Positions 57,227-64,000 of a stretch of 64,000 bases of DNA are shown here, in pieces. Within the stretch, counting starts at the first letter, position 1, and each line of letters opens with the position of its first letter. The DNA lies in contig NZ_JAFJMJ010000001.1 in NCBI RefSeq assembly GCF_017309385.1, forward strand, positions 4,588,001-4,652,000, written 5' to 3'. The DNA comes from Amycolatopsis sp. 195334CR (GTDB taxonomy: Bacteria > Actinomycetota > Actinomycetes > Mycobacteriales > Pseudonocardiaceae). Position numbers and translations under genes: made by a program. Below the pieces are notes generated by a model. That model had not been told where the DNA came from, ran no database searches, and saw only the letters and a program-made list of their open reading frames with translations.

Positions 57227-58287
57227 TCGCCGAACTCCGAGTGCCCGTGCTGGTCGCGCCGATGGCGGGTGGACCGTCGACGCCGGAACTGGTCGCCGCC
57301 GCGAACCGGGCCGGGGCGTCCGGCTTTCTCGCCGGTGGTTACCTCACCGCCGAAGCGCTGGGCACGCAGATCGCCCGCACCCGGGAGCTGACCGGCGATC
57401 CGTTCGGCGTCAACCTGTTCGTGCCGGGCGCACGCGGTGGCCACGACCTCGCGAACTACCAGCTGCGCCTGCTCGCCGAGGCCCAGCGGTACGGCGTCGA
57501 ACCGGGTGTGCCGGACTGGAACGACGACCACTACCCGGCGAAGCTGGACCTCGTGGTGGCCGAGCGGATCCCGCTGGTTTCGTTCACCTTCGGCAGGCCG
57601 TCGGCCGCCGACGTCGAACGGCTGCACGCGGTGGGCAGCCGGGTGGTGGTCACGGTGACCACCCCCGCCGAGGCCCGGCTGGCCGCCGAGGTCGGCGCGG
57701 ATGCCTTGTGCGTTCAGGGTTTCGAGGCAGGCGGACACCGCGCGCTGTTCACCGACGAGGAAACCGAGGCCGCGGGCGGCGAGACCTATGGCCTGCTCAC
57801 CGCGCTGCGGCTCGCCGCGGCCGAAGTGGACTTGCCGCTGATCGCCACCGGCGGCCTGGCGCACGGTGCGGACGTCGCCGCCGTGCTCACCGCGGGCGCG
57901 GTGGCGGCCCAACTCGGCACGGCCTTCCTGCGGGCCGACGAGGCGGGTACCAACCAGACCTACCGGCAGGCGCTGGCCGAAGGCGGCCGCCGGACCGCGA
58001 TCACCCGCGCGTTCAGCGGACGTCCCGCGCGCGGGCTGGTCAACCGCTTCCTGCTGGAGCACTCCGGCCCGGCCCCAGCGGCCTACCCGGAGGTCAACGG
58101 CCTGACCAAGCCGATCCGCGCGGCGGCGGCCAAGGCAGGCGATCCCGAGGCGCTTTCGCTGTGGTCGGGGCAGACCTACTCGCTGAGCAGGTCCGCCCCG
58201 GCCGCCGAGATCATCGAAACCCTGGACGCCGAACTGCGGGCCGCCGCCGGCCGGGCGCAGCGGTGGATGTTCCGCAGGAAGGACTGA
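57223..58287 (+). CDS. nitronate monooxygenase
   Basis: 354-residue FMN enzyme of the 2-nitropropane dioxygenase family. VPVLVAPMAGGPSTPELVAAANRAGASGFLAGG at the start, ALCVQGFEAGGHRALF with the catalytic-type His, and IATGGLAHGADVAAVLTAGAVAAQLGTAFLRADE binding the FMN phosphate. It oxidises propionate-3-nitronate and similar toxic nitro compounds. ATG overlaps the end of the hydrolase gene by 4 bp. Confidence 0.92.
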   Translation: MIAELRVPVLVAPMAGGPSTPELVAAANRAGASGFLAGGYLTAEALGTQIARTRELTGDPFGVNLFVPGARGGHDLANYQLRLLAEAQRYGVEPGVPDWNDDHYPAKLDLVVAERIPLVSFTFGRPSAADVERLHAVGSRVVVTVTTPAEARLAAEVGADALCVQGFEAGGHRALFTDEETEAAGGETYGLLTALRLAAAEVDLPLIATGGLAHGADVAAVLTAGAVAAQLGTAFLRADEAGTNQTYRQALAEGGRRTAITRAFSGRPARGLVNRFLLEHSGPAPAAYPEVNGLTKPIRAAAAKAGDPEALSLWSGQTYSLSRSAPAAEIIETLDAELRAAAGRAQRWMFRRKD

Positions 58288-58288
58288 C

Positions 58289-59731
58289 CTACTTCTCGGC
58301 GTTCTCCTTGCCCAGCACCGAGTTGCGCCGGCTGTAGAGGAAGTAGATCGCCAGCCCGACGGCGAACCAGATGGCGAAGCGCAGCCAGGTCTCCGGCTGC
58401 AGGAAGGTGATCAGCCAGAGCGAGAAGACCACGCCGATGATCGGCACCACCGGCATGCCCGGGGTCTTGAACCCGCGCGGCAGGTCGGGGCGCTTGTACC
58501 GCAGCACGATCACCGCGATGCAGACCACCACGAACGCCAGCAGGATGCCGATGTTGGTCAGCTCGGCCGCCTCGGCGATCGGCAGGAACCCGGCGATCAG
58601 CGCCGAGGCCGCGCCCAGCACCCAGGTGATCCGGCTCGGCACCTTCTTCACCGGGTGCGTCTTGGCGAACCACTTGGGCAGCAGGCCGTCCCGGCTCATC
58701 GAGAAGCCGACGCGCGCCGCGCCCATCATGAAGGTGAACAACACGGTCAGGATGCCGAGAATGGCGCCGGCGGCGATGATCGCGCCGAGCCACTTCAGCC
58801 CGATCCCGGCGAACGCGCTGGAGAACGCGGCCTCGCTGTCGATGTCCTTGAAGTTCACCATGCCGGTCAGCACCAGGCACGCCAGCACGTAGAGCACCAT
58901 CGAGATGGCCAGCGAGTACAGGATCGCCTTGGGCATGTGCTTCTGGGAGTCCTTCGACTCCTCGGCCGCGGTCGACATCGCGTCGTAGCCGAACACCGCG
59001 AAGAACACCGTGGCCGCGCCGGTGAACGCGCCCGCCCAGCCGAACGGGGCGAACGGGTTGTAGTTGTCGGTGTTGATGTGGAACGCGCCGACCACGATCA
59101 CCAGCAGCACCACGCCGACCTTGAGGTAGACCAGCAGCGTCTCGAACCGGGCGGCGTTCTTCATGCCCTGGTTGAGGATGAACGCGATCAGCAGGCACAG
59201 CAGCACGGCGAACAGGTTCACCTTGTACGTGCCCGAAGCCACGCTGTCGGGTTCGGTGCCGGGCGCACCCAGCATCCACTCCGGCAGGGAGACGTTCAGG
59301 AAGCCCAGCAGGTCGTTGAAGTAGCCGCTGATGCCGATCGCCACCACCGCCACGATCGCGGTGTACTCCAGCAGCAGGTCCCAGCCGATGAACCAGCCGG
59401 TGATCTCACCGAGCACCGCGTAGCCGTAGGTGTAGGCCGAACCGGCCCGCGGGATGAGCCCGGCGAACTCGGCGTAGGAGAACGCCGCGGCCGCGCTGGC
59501 GATGCCCGCGATCAGGAAGGAGATCAGCACGGCCGGGCCCGCTGTCTCGTTCGCCACCGCGCCGGCCAGTGAGAAGATGCCCGCGCCGATGATGCCGCCG
59601 ACCCCGATCGCGGTCAGCTGCCGCAGGCCGAGGGTGCGTTGCAGCCCCTCGCTCTCGGCCACCGGTTCGATCTGGTCGATGGGCTTGCGCCGGAAGATTC
59701 CGTTGCCGGAACCGCTCTGGCCGACGGTCAT
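58289..59731 (-). CDS. APC-family amino acid permease
   Basis: 480 residues with about twelve membrane helices. TAIGVGGIIGAGIFSLAG is the APC substrate-binding unwound helix, and FFAVFGYDAMSTAAEESKDSQKHMPKAI is diagnostic of the cationic amino acid transporter (CAT/YhdG) branch. It imports amino acids such as arginine or branched-chain residues. ATG 59731 follows GGGAGCGG. Converges on the monooxygenase gene with a 1-bp gap. Confidence 0.92.
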   Translation of the reverse strand: MTVGQSGSGNGIFRRKPIDQIEPVAESEGLQRTLGLRQLTAIGVGGIIGAGIFSLAGAVANETAGPAVLISFLIAGIASAAAAFSYAEFAGLIPRAGSAYTYGYAVLGEITGWFIGWDLLLEYTAIVAVVAIGISGYFNDLLGFLNVSLPEWMLGAPGTEPDSVASGTYKVNLFAVLLCLLIAFILNQGMKNAARFETLLVYLKVGVVLLVIVVGAFHINTDNYNPFAPFGWAGAFTGAATVFFAVFGYDAMSTAAEESKDSQKHMPKAILYSLAISMVLYVLACLVLTGMVNFKDIDSEAAFSSAFAGIGLKWLGAIIAAGAILGILTVLFTFMMGAARVGFSMSRDGLLPKWFAKTHPVKKVPSRITWVLGAASALIAGFLPIAEAAELTNIGILLAFVVVCIAVIVLRYKRPDLPRGFKTPGMPVVPIIGVVFSLWLITFLQPETWLRFAIWFAVGLAIYFLYSRRNSVLGKENAEK

Positions 59732-59927
59732 GGTCCGCTCCCGTGGTCGTGCTTGCGCGAAGGCCCGGATCGCGGGCCAAGCGGCACCGTACCCGGTGGG
59801 GGAAGCGGTAGGCACCTTCGCGCGGCGAGTCTGGGAAGGGGACTCGATTCAGTCCGGTGTCGCTGTCCGATACGCCGGATATGCGAGTTTTTCGCAGCTG
59901 GGCGGTAAAGACCGCGAGCCTTCGCGG

Positions 59928-60938
59928 TCAGGCGCTGGCCTCGGTGCCGACCTCGCCGGCGAGGGGCGCGACCGCGCGGCGCTGCTTGGTGTGCGTGGCG
60001 CTCGCGGCGAAGTAGGTGATCAGCTCGGCGATCGCGGGCGGGTCGTCCAGCTGCGGGCAGTGGCCCCAGTCGTCGCGGACCAGCAGCCTGCTGTGCGGCA
60101 CCAGGCTGTGCAGCTGCTTGCCCGACGCGGCGCTGACCAGCTTGTCCTTGCCGCAGGCGACCACCAGCAGCGGAGCGCGCACGGTGTCGAGCTGGTACGC
60201 CGTGGCCAGCTCCTCCACCAGCTGCCTGGCCTGTTCGAGGCGGCCGGTGGTGGCCCGGTAGTCGGGGAACAGGTCGGTGAACCGGCGGACCTGCGTGGCG
60301 TCGGCCAGCGCGGAGTCGGCGTAGAGCAGCCGCGGCACCACCTGTTCGGCGATGGCGCGGACGACAAAACCGGGTACCGGCAACGGGAGTGCGGAGTACA
60401 GCCGCAGCGGCACCGGGAACCGGGACACCGTGCGGATCAGCCACGAGTCGACAAAACCGGGCGCGGCGATGGACACCACGCCGGCCACCGGCAGGCGGGT
60501 GCTCTGCGCGGCCCGCAGGCTGATCGTGCCGCCGAGCGAGTTCCCGGCCAGCACCACCGGGCCGAGCACCGACTGCTCCTTGACCAGCGCGGCGAGAAAG
60601 GTGTCCAGCTGCGGCAGCATCGCGCCGGGGCGCAGCGCGTCGGCGTCGCCGAAACCCGGTAGATCCACCGCGACCGCGGAATGTCCCGCGGCCGCAAGCT
60701 CTTCGAGTACCGGGCGCCAGGTGTCGGCGCTGTCGCAGTAGCCGTGCAGCAACACCAGTCTCGGCGTGGCCGGGCGGGCGGACCGCCGTGCCGAGCGGCG
60801 CCGCGGAGTGTCGGCGTCGGGCTGGGGACCGACCTCCAGCACGCGCGTGCGCGCACCGGCATAACGGCGGTGGGCGACCCGGATCCCCGAGTCGGCCGGC
60901 ACCGTCGCCGGTGGTGCCTCCCGCTGCTGTGCGGTCAT
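59928..60938 (-). CDS. alpha/beta hydrolase
   Basis: 336 residues with an intact triad: LVLLHGYCDSADTW (oxyanion region), AGNSLGG (nucleophile Ser), VVACGKDKLVS (acid) and DDWGHCPQL (His). A basic N-terminal extension of about 55 residues precedes the fold (RRRSARRSARPATPR). Substrate unknown. The 196-bp gap to the permease start holds nothing recognisable. Confidence 0.88.
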   Translation of the reverse strand: MTAQQREAPPATVPADSGIRVAHRRYAGARTRVLEVGPQPDADTPRRRSARRSARPATPRLVLLHGYCDSADTWRPVLEELAAAGHSAVAVDLPGFGDADALRPGAMLPQLDTFLAALVKEQSVLGPVVLAGNSLGGTISLRAAQSTRLPVAGVVSIAAPGFVDSWLIRTVSRFPVPLRLYSALPLPVPGFVVRAIAEQVVPRLLYADSALADATQVRRFTDLFPDYRATTGRLEQARQLVEELATAYQLDTVRAPLLVVACGKDKLVSAASGKQLHSLVPHSRLLVRDDWGHCPQLDDPPAIAELITYFAASATHTKQRRAVAPLAGEVGTEASA

Positions 60939-61048
60939 GTACTCCAGGGTAAGCACTGGATCGGGGTTTTCGCTCGCTTTGCTGCGATCACAGTCCGATG
61001 TCAGGGGTTCCCCTACCGCTGGGCGGCTGGTCTCGACCACTGGGCCGA

Positions 61049-62014
61049 TCAGGCGACGAAAACGGTCTTCCCCGCGGTCTCGCCGTCGAGCATCTGCTGG
61101 AAGCCGGTGACCGCGTCCGCGAACGGCAGTTCCGCGCCGACCTGCGGCCGGATTCCGGAAAGCCGCACGTAGTCCAGCAGATCGGTGAGCTCGTCGCGGG
61201 TGCCCATGGTCGAACCGGCGATCCGCAGTTGCAGGAAGAACACCCGCTGCAGTTCCGCGTGCGCGTCCGGGCCGCTGGTCGACCCGGAGACCACGATGAT
61301 GCCGCCGGGCTTCAGCGACTTCACCGAGTGTGACCAGGTGGCCTTGCCGACGGTCTCGAACACCGCATCCACCCGCTCCGGCAGTCGCGCTCCGGATTCG
61401 AAGGACTGGTGCGCGCCGAGCTGCTCGGCGAGCGCGCGCTTCTCCTCGGTGCGGCCGGTGACCCACACCCGGTACCCGGCCGCGCGGCCGAGCTGGACCA
61501 GCGCGGTGGACACGCCACCGGAGGCGCCCTGCACCAGCATGGTCTGGCCGGGGCGCAGGCCGGACTTGACGAAGAGCATGCGGTACGCGGTCAGCCAGGC
61601 GGTCCCCATCGTGGCGGCCTCGGTGAAGGACAGCTCCGCCGGCTTCGGCACGGCGTTGCGCGCGGGCACGATCACGTAGTCGGCGAAGGTGCCCTGGTGC
61701 TTCTCGGTGAGCAGGGTGCGCTTCGGGTCGAGCGTGTCGTCGCCCTGCCACCCGGGGGCGTTCACCACCGAGTGCAGCACCACCTCGGTGCCGTCGTCGA
61801 GCACGCCGGCGCCGTCGCAGCCGAGGATCATCGGGAACTGCTCGGGCTTGATGCCCACGCCGCGCAGGGTCCAGAGGTCGTGCATGTTCAGGCTGGCGGC
61901 CTTCACCGCCACCCGCACCCAGCCCTCGGGCACCTCGGGTTCGGGACGCTCGCCGACCACCAGCGAGTCCAGCGGGTTTTCCGGGTTCGGGGCCTTGGCG
62001 TATACGGCGAACAT
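61049..62014 (-). CDS. zinc-independent quinone oxidoreductase / MDR-type reductase
   Basis: 321 residues. VRVAVKAASLNMHDLWTLRGVG, a GroES-like start without the structural-zinc cysteines, and MLVQGASGGVSTALVQLGRAAGYRVWVTGRTEEKR, an NADPH-binding Rossmann motif. MDR superfamily enoyl or quinone reductase; substrate unknown. ATG start at 62014. Confidence 0.88.
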   Translation of the reverse strand: MFAVYAKAPNPENPLDSLVVGERPEPEVPEGWVRVAVKAASLNMHDLWTLRGVGIKPEQFPMILGCDGAGVLDDGTEVVLHSVVNAPGWQGDDTLDPKRTLLTEKHQGTFADYVIVPARNAVPKPAELSFTEAATMGTAWLTAYRMLFVKSGLRPGQTMLVQGASGGVSTALVQLGRAAGYRVWVTGRTEEKRALAEQLGAHQSFESGARLPERVDAVFETVGKATWSHSVKSLKPGGIIVVSGSTSGPDAHAELQRVFFLQLRIAGSTMGTRDELTDLLDYVRLSGIRPQVGAELPFADAVTGFQQMLDGETAGKTVFVA

Positions 62015-62070
62015 GGGCCGAACCTACCGGCGGGACCACGCCGGAGCCATCGGGGAGTAGTGTTCGACAC

Positions 62071-62271
62071 GTGCTGGACGGAGTGTCGGACTGGTGGGAC
62101 TCGGCGGAGCTGTGGCTGGCCCAGCTCTGGTTCCCGGTGCAGTTCATCCTGGTCATGGCCGTGCTGCTGCCGTTGTGCGCCGGCCTGGCCTGGCTGATCG
62201 ACCGCACGGTGGACCGGCTGTCCCGCTGGTTGTCCTCGGCCCGGCGCGAGGACCCGGCGGGCCGGTCGTAG
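62071..62271 (+). CDS. 66-residue single-span membrane protein
   Basis: GTG 62071. A W-rich N-terminus (SDWWDSAELWLAQLWF), one membrane helix (FILVMAVLLPLCAGLAWLI) and a basic tail (SRWLSSARRED). It lies 10 bp before the RNase gene and could be co-expressed. Function unknown. Confidence 0.6.
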   Translation: MLDGVSDWWDSAELWLAQLWFPVQFILVMAVLLPLCAGLAWLIDRTVDRLSRWLSSARREDPAGRS

Positions 62272-62281
62272 TCTTCGGGGC

Positions 62282-62689
62282 ATGTTCAACCGGAGGCGGA
62301 TCACCGCCGCGTTGATCGGCCTGATCGTGCTGGTGGTCGGCGGCTGGCTGGTCCAGGACCTCGTCGCGGACGACCCGGGCCCGGTGCCGGGCAGCGAGTC
62401 CGGCCTGCGGGTGGAGTCGCTTTCCGCGCTGCCGCCCGAAGCGGGCGAGACGTGGAAGCTGATCGGCTCGAACGGCCCGTTCCCGTACCCCCGCAACGAC
62501 GGGGTCGAATTCCAGAACCGCGAGAAACGGCTGCCCGCGCGTGACTCCGGTTACTACCGGGAGTACACGGTGAAAACGCCGGGGAGCGGGGACCGCGGGG
62601 CGCGGCGGCTGGTCACCGGCGCGGCGCACGAGCTGTACTACACCGGGGACCATTACGCTTCGTTCGTCATCGTGGACCCGAGCAGGTGA
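62282..62689 (+). CDS. secreted/anchored guanyl-specific ribonuclease (RNase Sa/barnase family)
   Basis: 135 residues. An N-terminal hydrophobic signal or anchor (ALIGLIVLVVGGWLVQDLV) precedes an N1/T1-type RNase domain. NDGVEFQNREKRLP, the catalytic glutamate in YYREYTVKTP, ARRLV with the arginine and YYTGDHYASF with the catalytic histidine are all present. It cleaves RNA after G. Coupled by 4 bp to a barstar gene, its likely inhibitor. Confidence 0.92.
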   Translation: MFNRRRITAALIGLIVLVVGGWLVQDLVADDPGPVPGSESGLRVESLSALPPEAGETWKLIGSNGPFPYPRNDGVEFQNREKRLPARDSGYYREYTVKTPGSGDRGARRLVTGAAHELYYTGDHYASFVIVDPSR

Positions 62690-63060
62690 GCGCCGTGGAA
62701 CAACCGGATGCGCGAGCACTGGCGGAGCGCGCCCGCGCCCGTGGTGCCTACGCCCATGTACTGCCCGGCCCCGCGCCGGTGACCAAGGACGCGGCGATGG
62801 ACGCGATCGCCGCCGCGCTGGAGTTCCCCGACTGGTTCGGCCGGAACCTCGACGCGCTCTACGACTGCCTGACCGACCTGTCCTGGCTGCCCGCCGGTGA
62901 GCACGTGCTGATCTGGGCGGGTTCGGAGGCGTTCAAGACCGCGGACCCGAAGGCCTACCTGGCCATCCGGAGCGTGCTCTCGGACGCGCAGCGGGCACTG
63001 GCCCCGAACGGGGCCCGGTCGGACTCGCGGCACCTGACGCTGCAGCTGCCGGAGTCCTGA
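62686..63060 (+). CDS. barstar-family ribonuclease inhibitor
   Basis: 124 residues. KDAAMDAIAAALEFPDWFGRNLDALYDCLTDLSWL carries the barstar helix with the conserved WFGxNxDAL, and the acidic DCL-type face contacts the RNase active site in known complexes. GTG 62686 overlaps the RNase stop, ensuring co-translation and protection against cytosolic enzyme. Confidence 0.92.
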   Translation: MSAVEQPDARALAERARARGAYAHVLPGPAPVTKDAAMDAIAAALEFPDWFGRNLDALYDCLTDLSWLPAGEHVLIWAGSEAFKTADPKAYLAIRSVLSDAQRALAPNGARSDSRHLTLQLPES

Positions 63061-63075
63061 ACCGGTACAGGGACC

Positions 63076-63849
63076 TCAGGACCCCGGAACCCAGGACGGC
63101 GGCCGCTTCTGGGCGAACGCGGTGATGCCCTCCTGGCCCTCTTCGCTGGCGAAGAAGCCCGTCGACAGCTCCGTCATCTCGGCGAACCCGTCGGCCGGGG
63201 TGGCCGGGCGCGGGCGGCTGAGCAGTTCCTTGGTGGCCGCCAGCGCCCGCGGGCCGCCCATGGCCAAAGCCTTGACGTACCGCGAAACCTCGGCGTCCAA
63301 ATCGGACGCGTCCACAGCGGAGTTCAGCAGGCCGATGGAAACCGCCCGCTCGGCGTCGAACTTGTCGCCGGTGAGGAACAGCTCGTGCGCGGCCCGCGCG
63401 TTCAGCCGCGGCAGCACGGTGAGCGAGATCACCGCGGGCACCACGCCGATGCGCACCTCGCTGAAGGCGAAGGTCGCTTCCTTGACCGCCACCGCGATGT
63501 CCGCCGCGGCCACCATGCCGATCCCGCCCGCCCTGGCCGGACCGGCCAGCTTGGCGACCACCGGCTTGGGGCTGGTCCACAGCTGTTCGAGGATCCGCGG
63601 GAACTCGTTGACGCCCTGGTCGCCCGCCCCGGCGCCCTTGGCCTCCTTGAGGTCCATCCCCGCGCAGAACACCGGCCCGGTGTGGTCGAGCACGATCACG
63701 CGCACCGCGTCGTCCTCGCGCGCCCTGCTCAGCCCCGCGCTCAGCTCCGAGCGCAGCTGCGCGGACAGCGCGTTGCGGTTGTGCGGGGAGTCCAGGGTGA
63801 TCGTCGCGGTCCCGCCCGCCACCGCGTAGTGCACCAGTTCTTCAGCCAT
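63076..63849 (-). CDS. enoyl-CoA hydratase/isomerase family protein
   Basis: 257 residues of the crotonase fold. NRNALSAQLRSELSAGL, FCAGMDLKEA (oxyanion hole), ARAGGIGMVAAADIAVAVKEATFAFSEVRIGVVPA (CoA and active-site region). The usual second Glu of hydratases in the FxxPEVxxG region is replaced by SEVRIGVVP, so it may act on another acyl-CoA substrate. ATG 63849. Converges on the barstar gene. Confidence 0.88.
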   Translation of the reverse strand: MAEELVHYAVAGGTATITLDSPHNRNALSAQLRSELSAGLSRAREDDAVRVIVLDHTGPVFCAGMDLKEAKGAGAGDQGVNEFPRILEQLWTSPKPVVAKLAGPARAGGIGMVAAADIAVAVKEATFAFSEVRIGVVPAVISLTVLPRLNARAAHELFLTGDKFDAERAVSIGLLNSAVDASDLDAEVSRYVKALAMGGPRALAATKELLSRPRPATPADGFAEMTELSTGFFASEEGQEGITAFAQKRPPSWVPGS

Positions 63850-63867
63850 GGCCCCACCTTCGCACAC

Positions 63868-63891
63868 GGCTGCCGGAAGATCCCGGCAGCC
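63868..63891. terminator. stem-loop between the enoyl-CoA hydratase and the edge gene
   Basis: GGCTGCCGG (63868-63876) and CCGGCAGCC (63883-63891), perfect 9-bp arms with a 6-base loop. It lies 14 bp past the stop of the leftward edge gene and upstream of the hydratase; there is no T-run. Probably a terminator. Confidence 0.55.
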
Positions 63892-63904
63892 GCGTGCACC
63901 GGGC

Positions 63905-64000
63905 TCAGCCGATGGTCGTGGTGGTGAACACCGGGCTCGGGTTCGGGAAGCAGGCCGTCGGCGCGGTGATGTCGAAGAGCTGCGTGACCACCGTGTCGAA
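63905..64000 (-). CDS. C-terminal end of an unidentified leftward gene
   Basis: The last 31 codons of a gene entering from the right edge; the visible end reads FDTVVTQLFDITAPTACF and then PSPVFTTTTIG before TGA at 63905-63907. A lone cysteine and Thr-rich end suggest a secreted protein, but no family can be named from this piece. Confidence 0.5.
   Translation of the reverse strand, partial: FDTVVTQLFDITAPTACFPNPSPVFTTTTIG

Overview
The window is high-GC actinobacterial DNA. Gene order and sequence style (GTG/TTG starts, MGLP-type genes, a type VII secretion-style locus, a DasR-like site) point to Pseudonocardiaceae, most like Amycolatopsis. That placement is an inference from family knowledge; no database search was run.

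Left host flank (1-9029): a partial recQ, then a rightward run nadD - decayed protein kinase - rsfS - gpgP-like phosphatase - octT-like SGNH protein - degV. Apart from the kinase this is the order of Mycobacterium tuberculosis Rv2421c-Rv2417c. Next come a DUF6221 gene, an arsR/SRPBCC pair with its own operator, and the 3' two thirds of comEC.

Integrated element (9034-39067, 30,034 bp): a complete siphovirus-type prophage splits comEC inside its conserved LTAVSG-TN motif. Both junctions can be read to the base. Only CCG is duplicated. The reconstructed attP is a 44-bp imperfect palindrome centred on CC, and removing the element rejoins comEC in frame (795 codons). The left end carries a large serine integrase, small regulators, an HNH protein and a replication-type protein whose gene contains five contiguous 22-bp iterons. 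A leftward block of unknown cargo genes (13728-16117) follows. Then comes the rightward late operon: HNH, terminase, portal, protease, capsid, connectors, tail tube, chaperones, tape measure, tail tip, membrane proteins and a GH25 lysin. After a bidirectional terminator, the right third runs leftward with HTH regulators and an FtsK/SpoIIIE translocase, a DUF2637 membrane protein and two tiny proteins. That translocase module is typical of actinomycete conjugative elements (AICEs), so the element looks like a phage/AICE hybrid.

Right host flank (39064-64000): the 5' part of comEC, comEA with two DnaA-box-like sequences upstream, thrC under a clear SAM-I riboswitch, holA, a 38-bp-period repeat tract, sthA, rpsT, an EamA transporter, a VOC protein, a membrane protein with YbaB and type VII secretion-type genes, a methyltransferase, lepA, an amidase and a secreted GH20 hexosaminidase with a DasR-type site. 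These are followed by a TetR regulator with a catalytically dead alpha/beta hydrolase, a nitronate monooxygenase, an APC permease, an intact alpha/beta hydrolase, a quinone oxidoreductase, an RNase/barstar pair, an enoyl-CoA hydratase and a partial gene at the edge.

The central biological idea is that host competence (comEA-comEC) and the element are wired together. Integration inactivates comEC, precise excision would restore it, and in the lysogen the comEA-comEC transcript points directly into the element's FtsK-type transfer operon.
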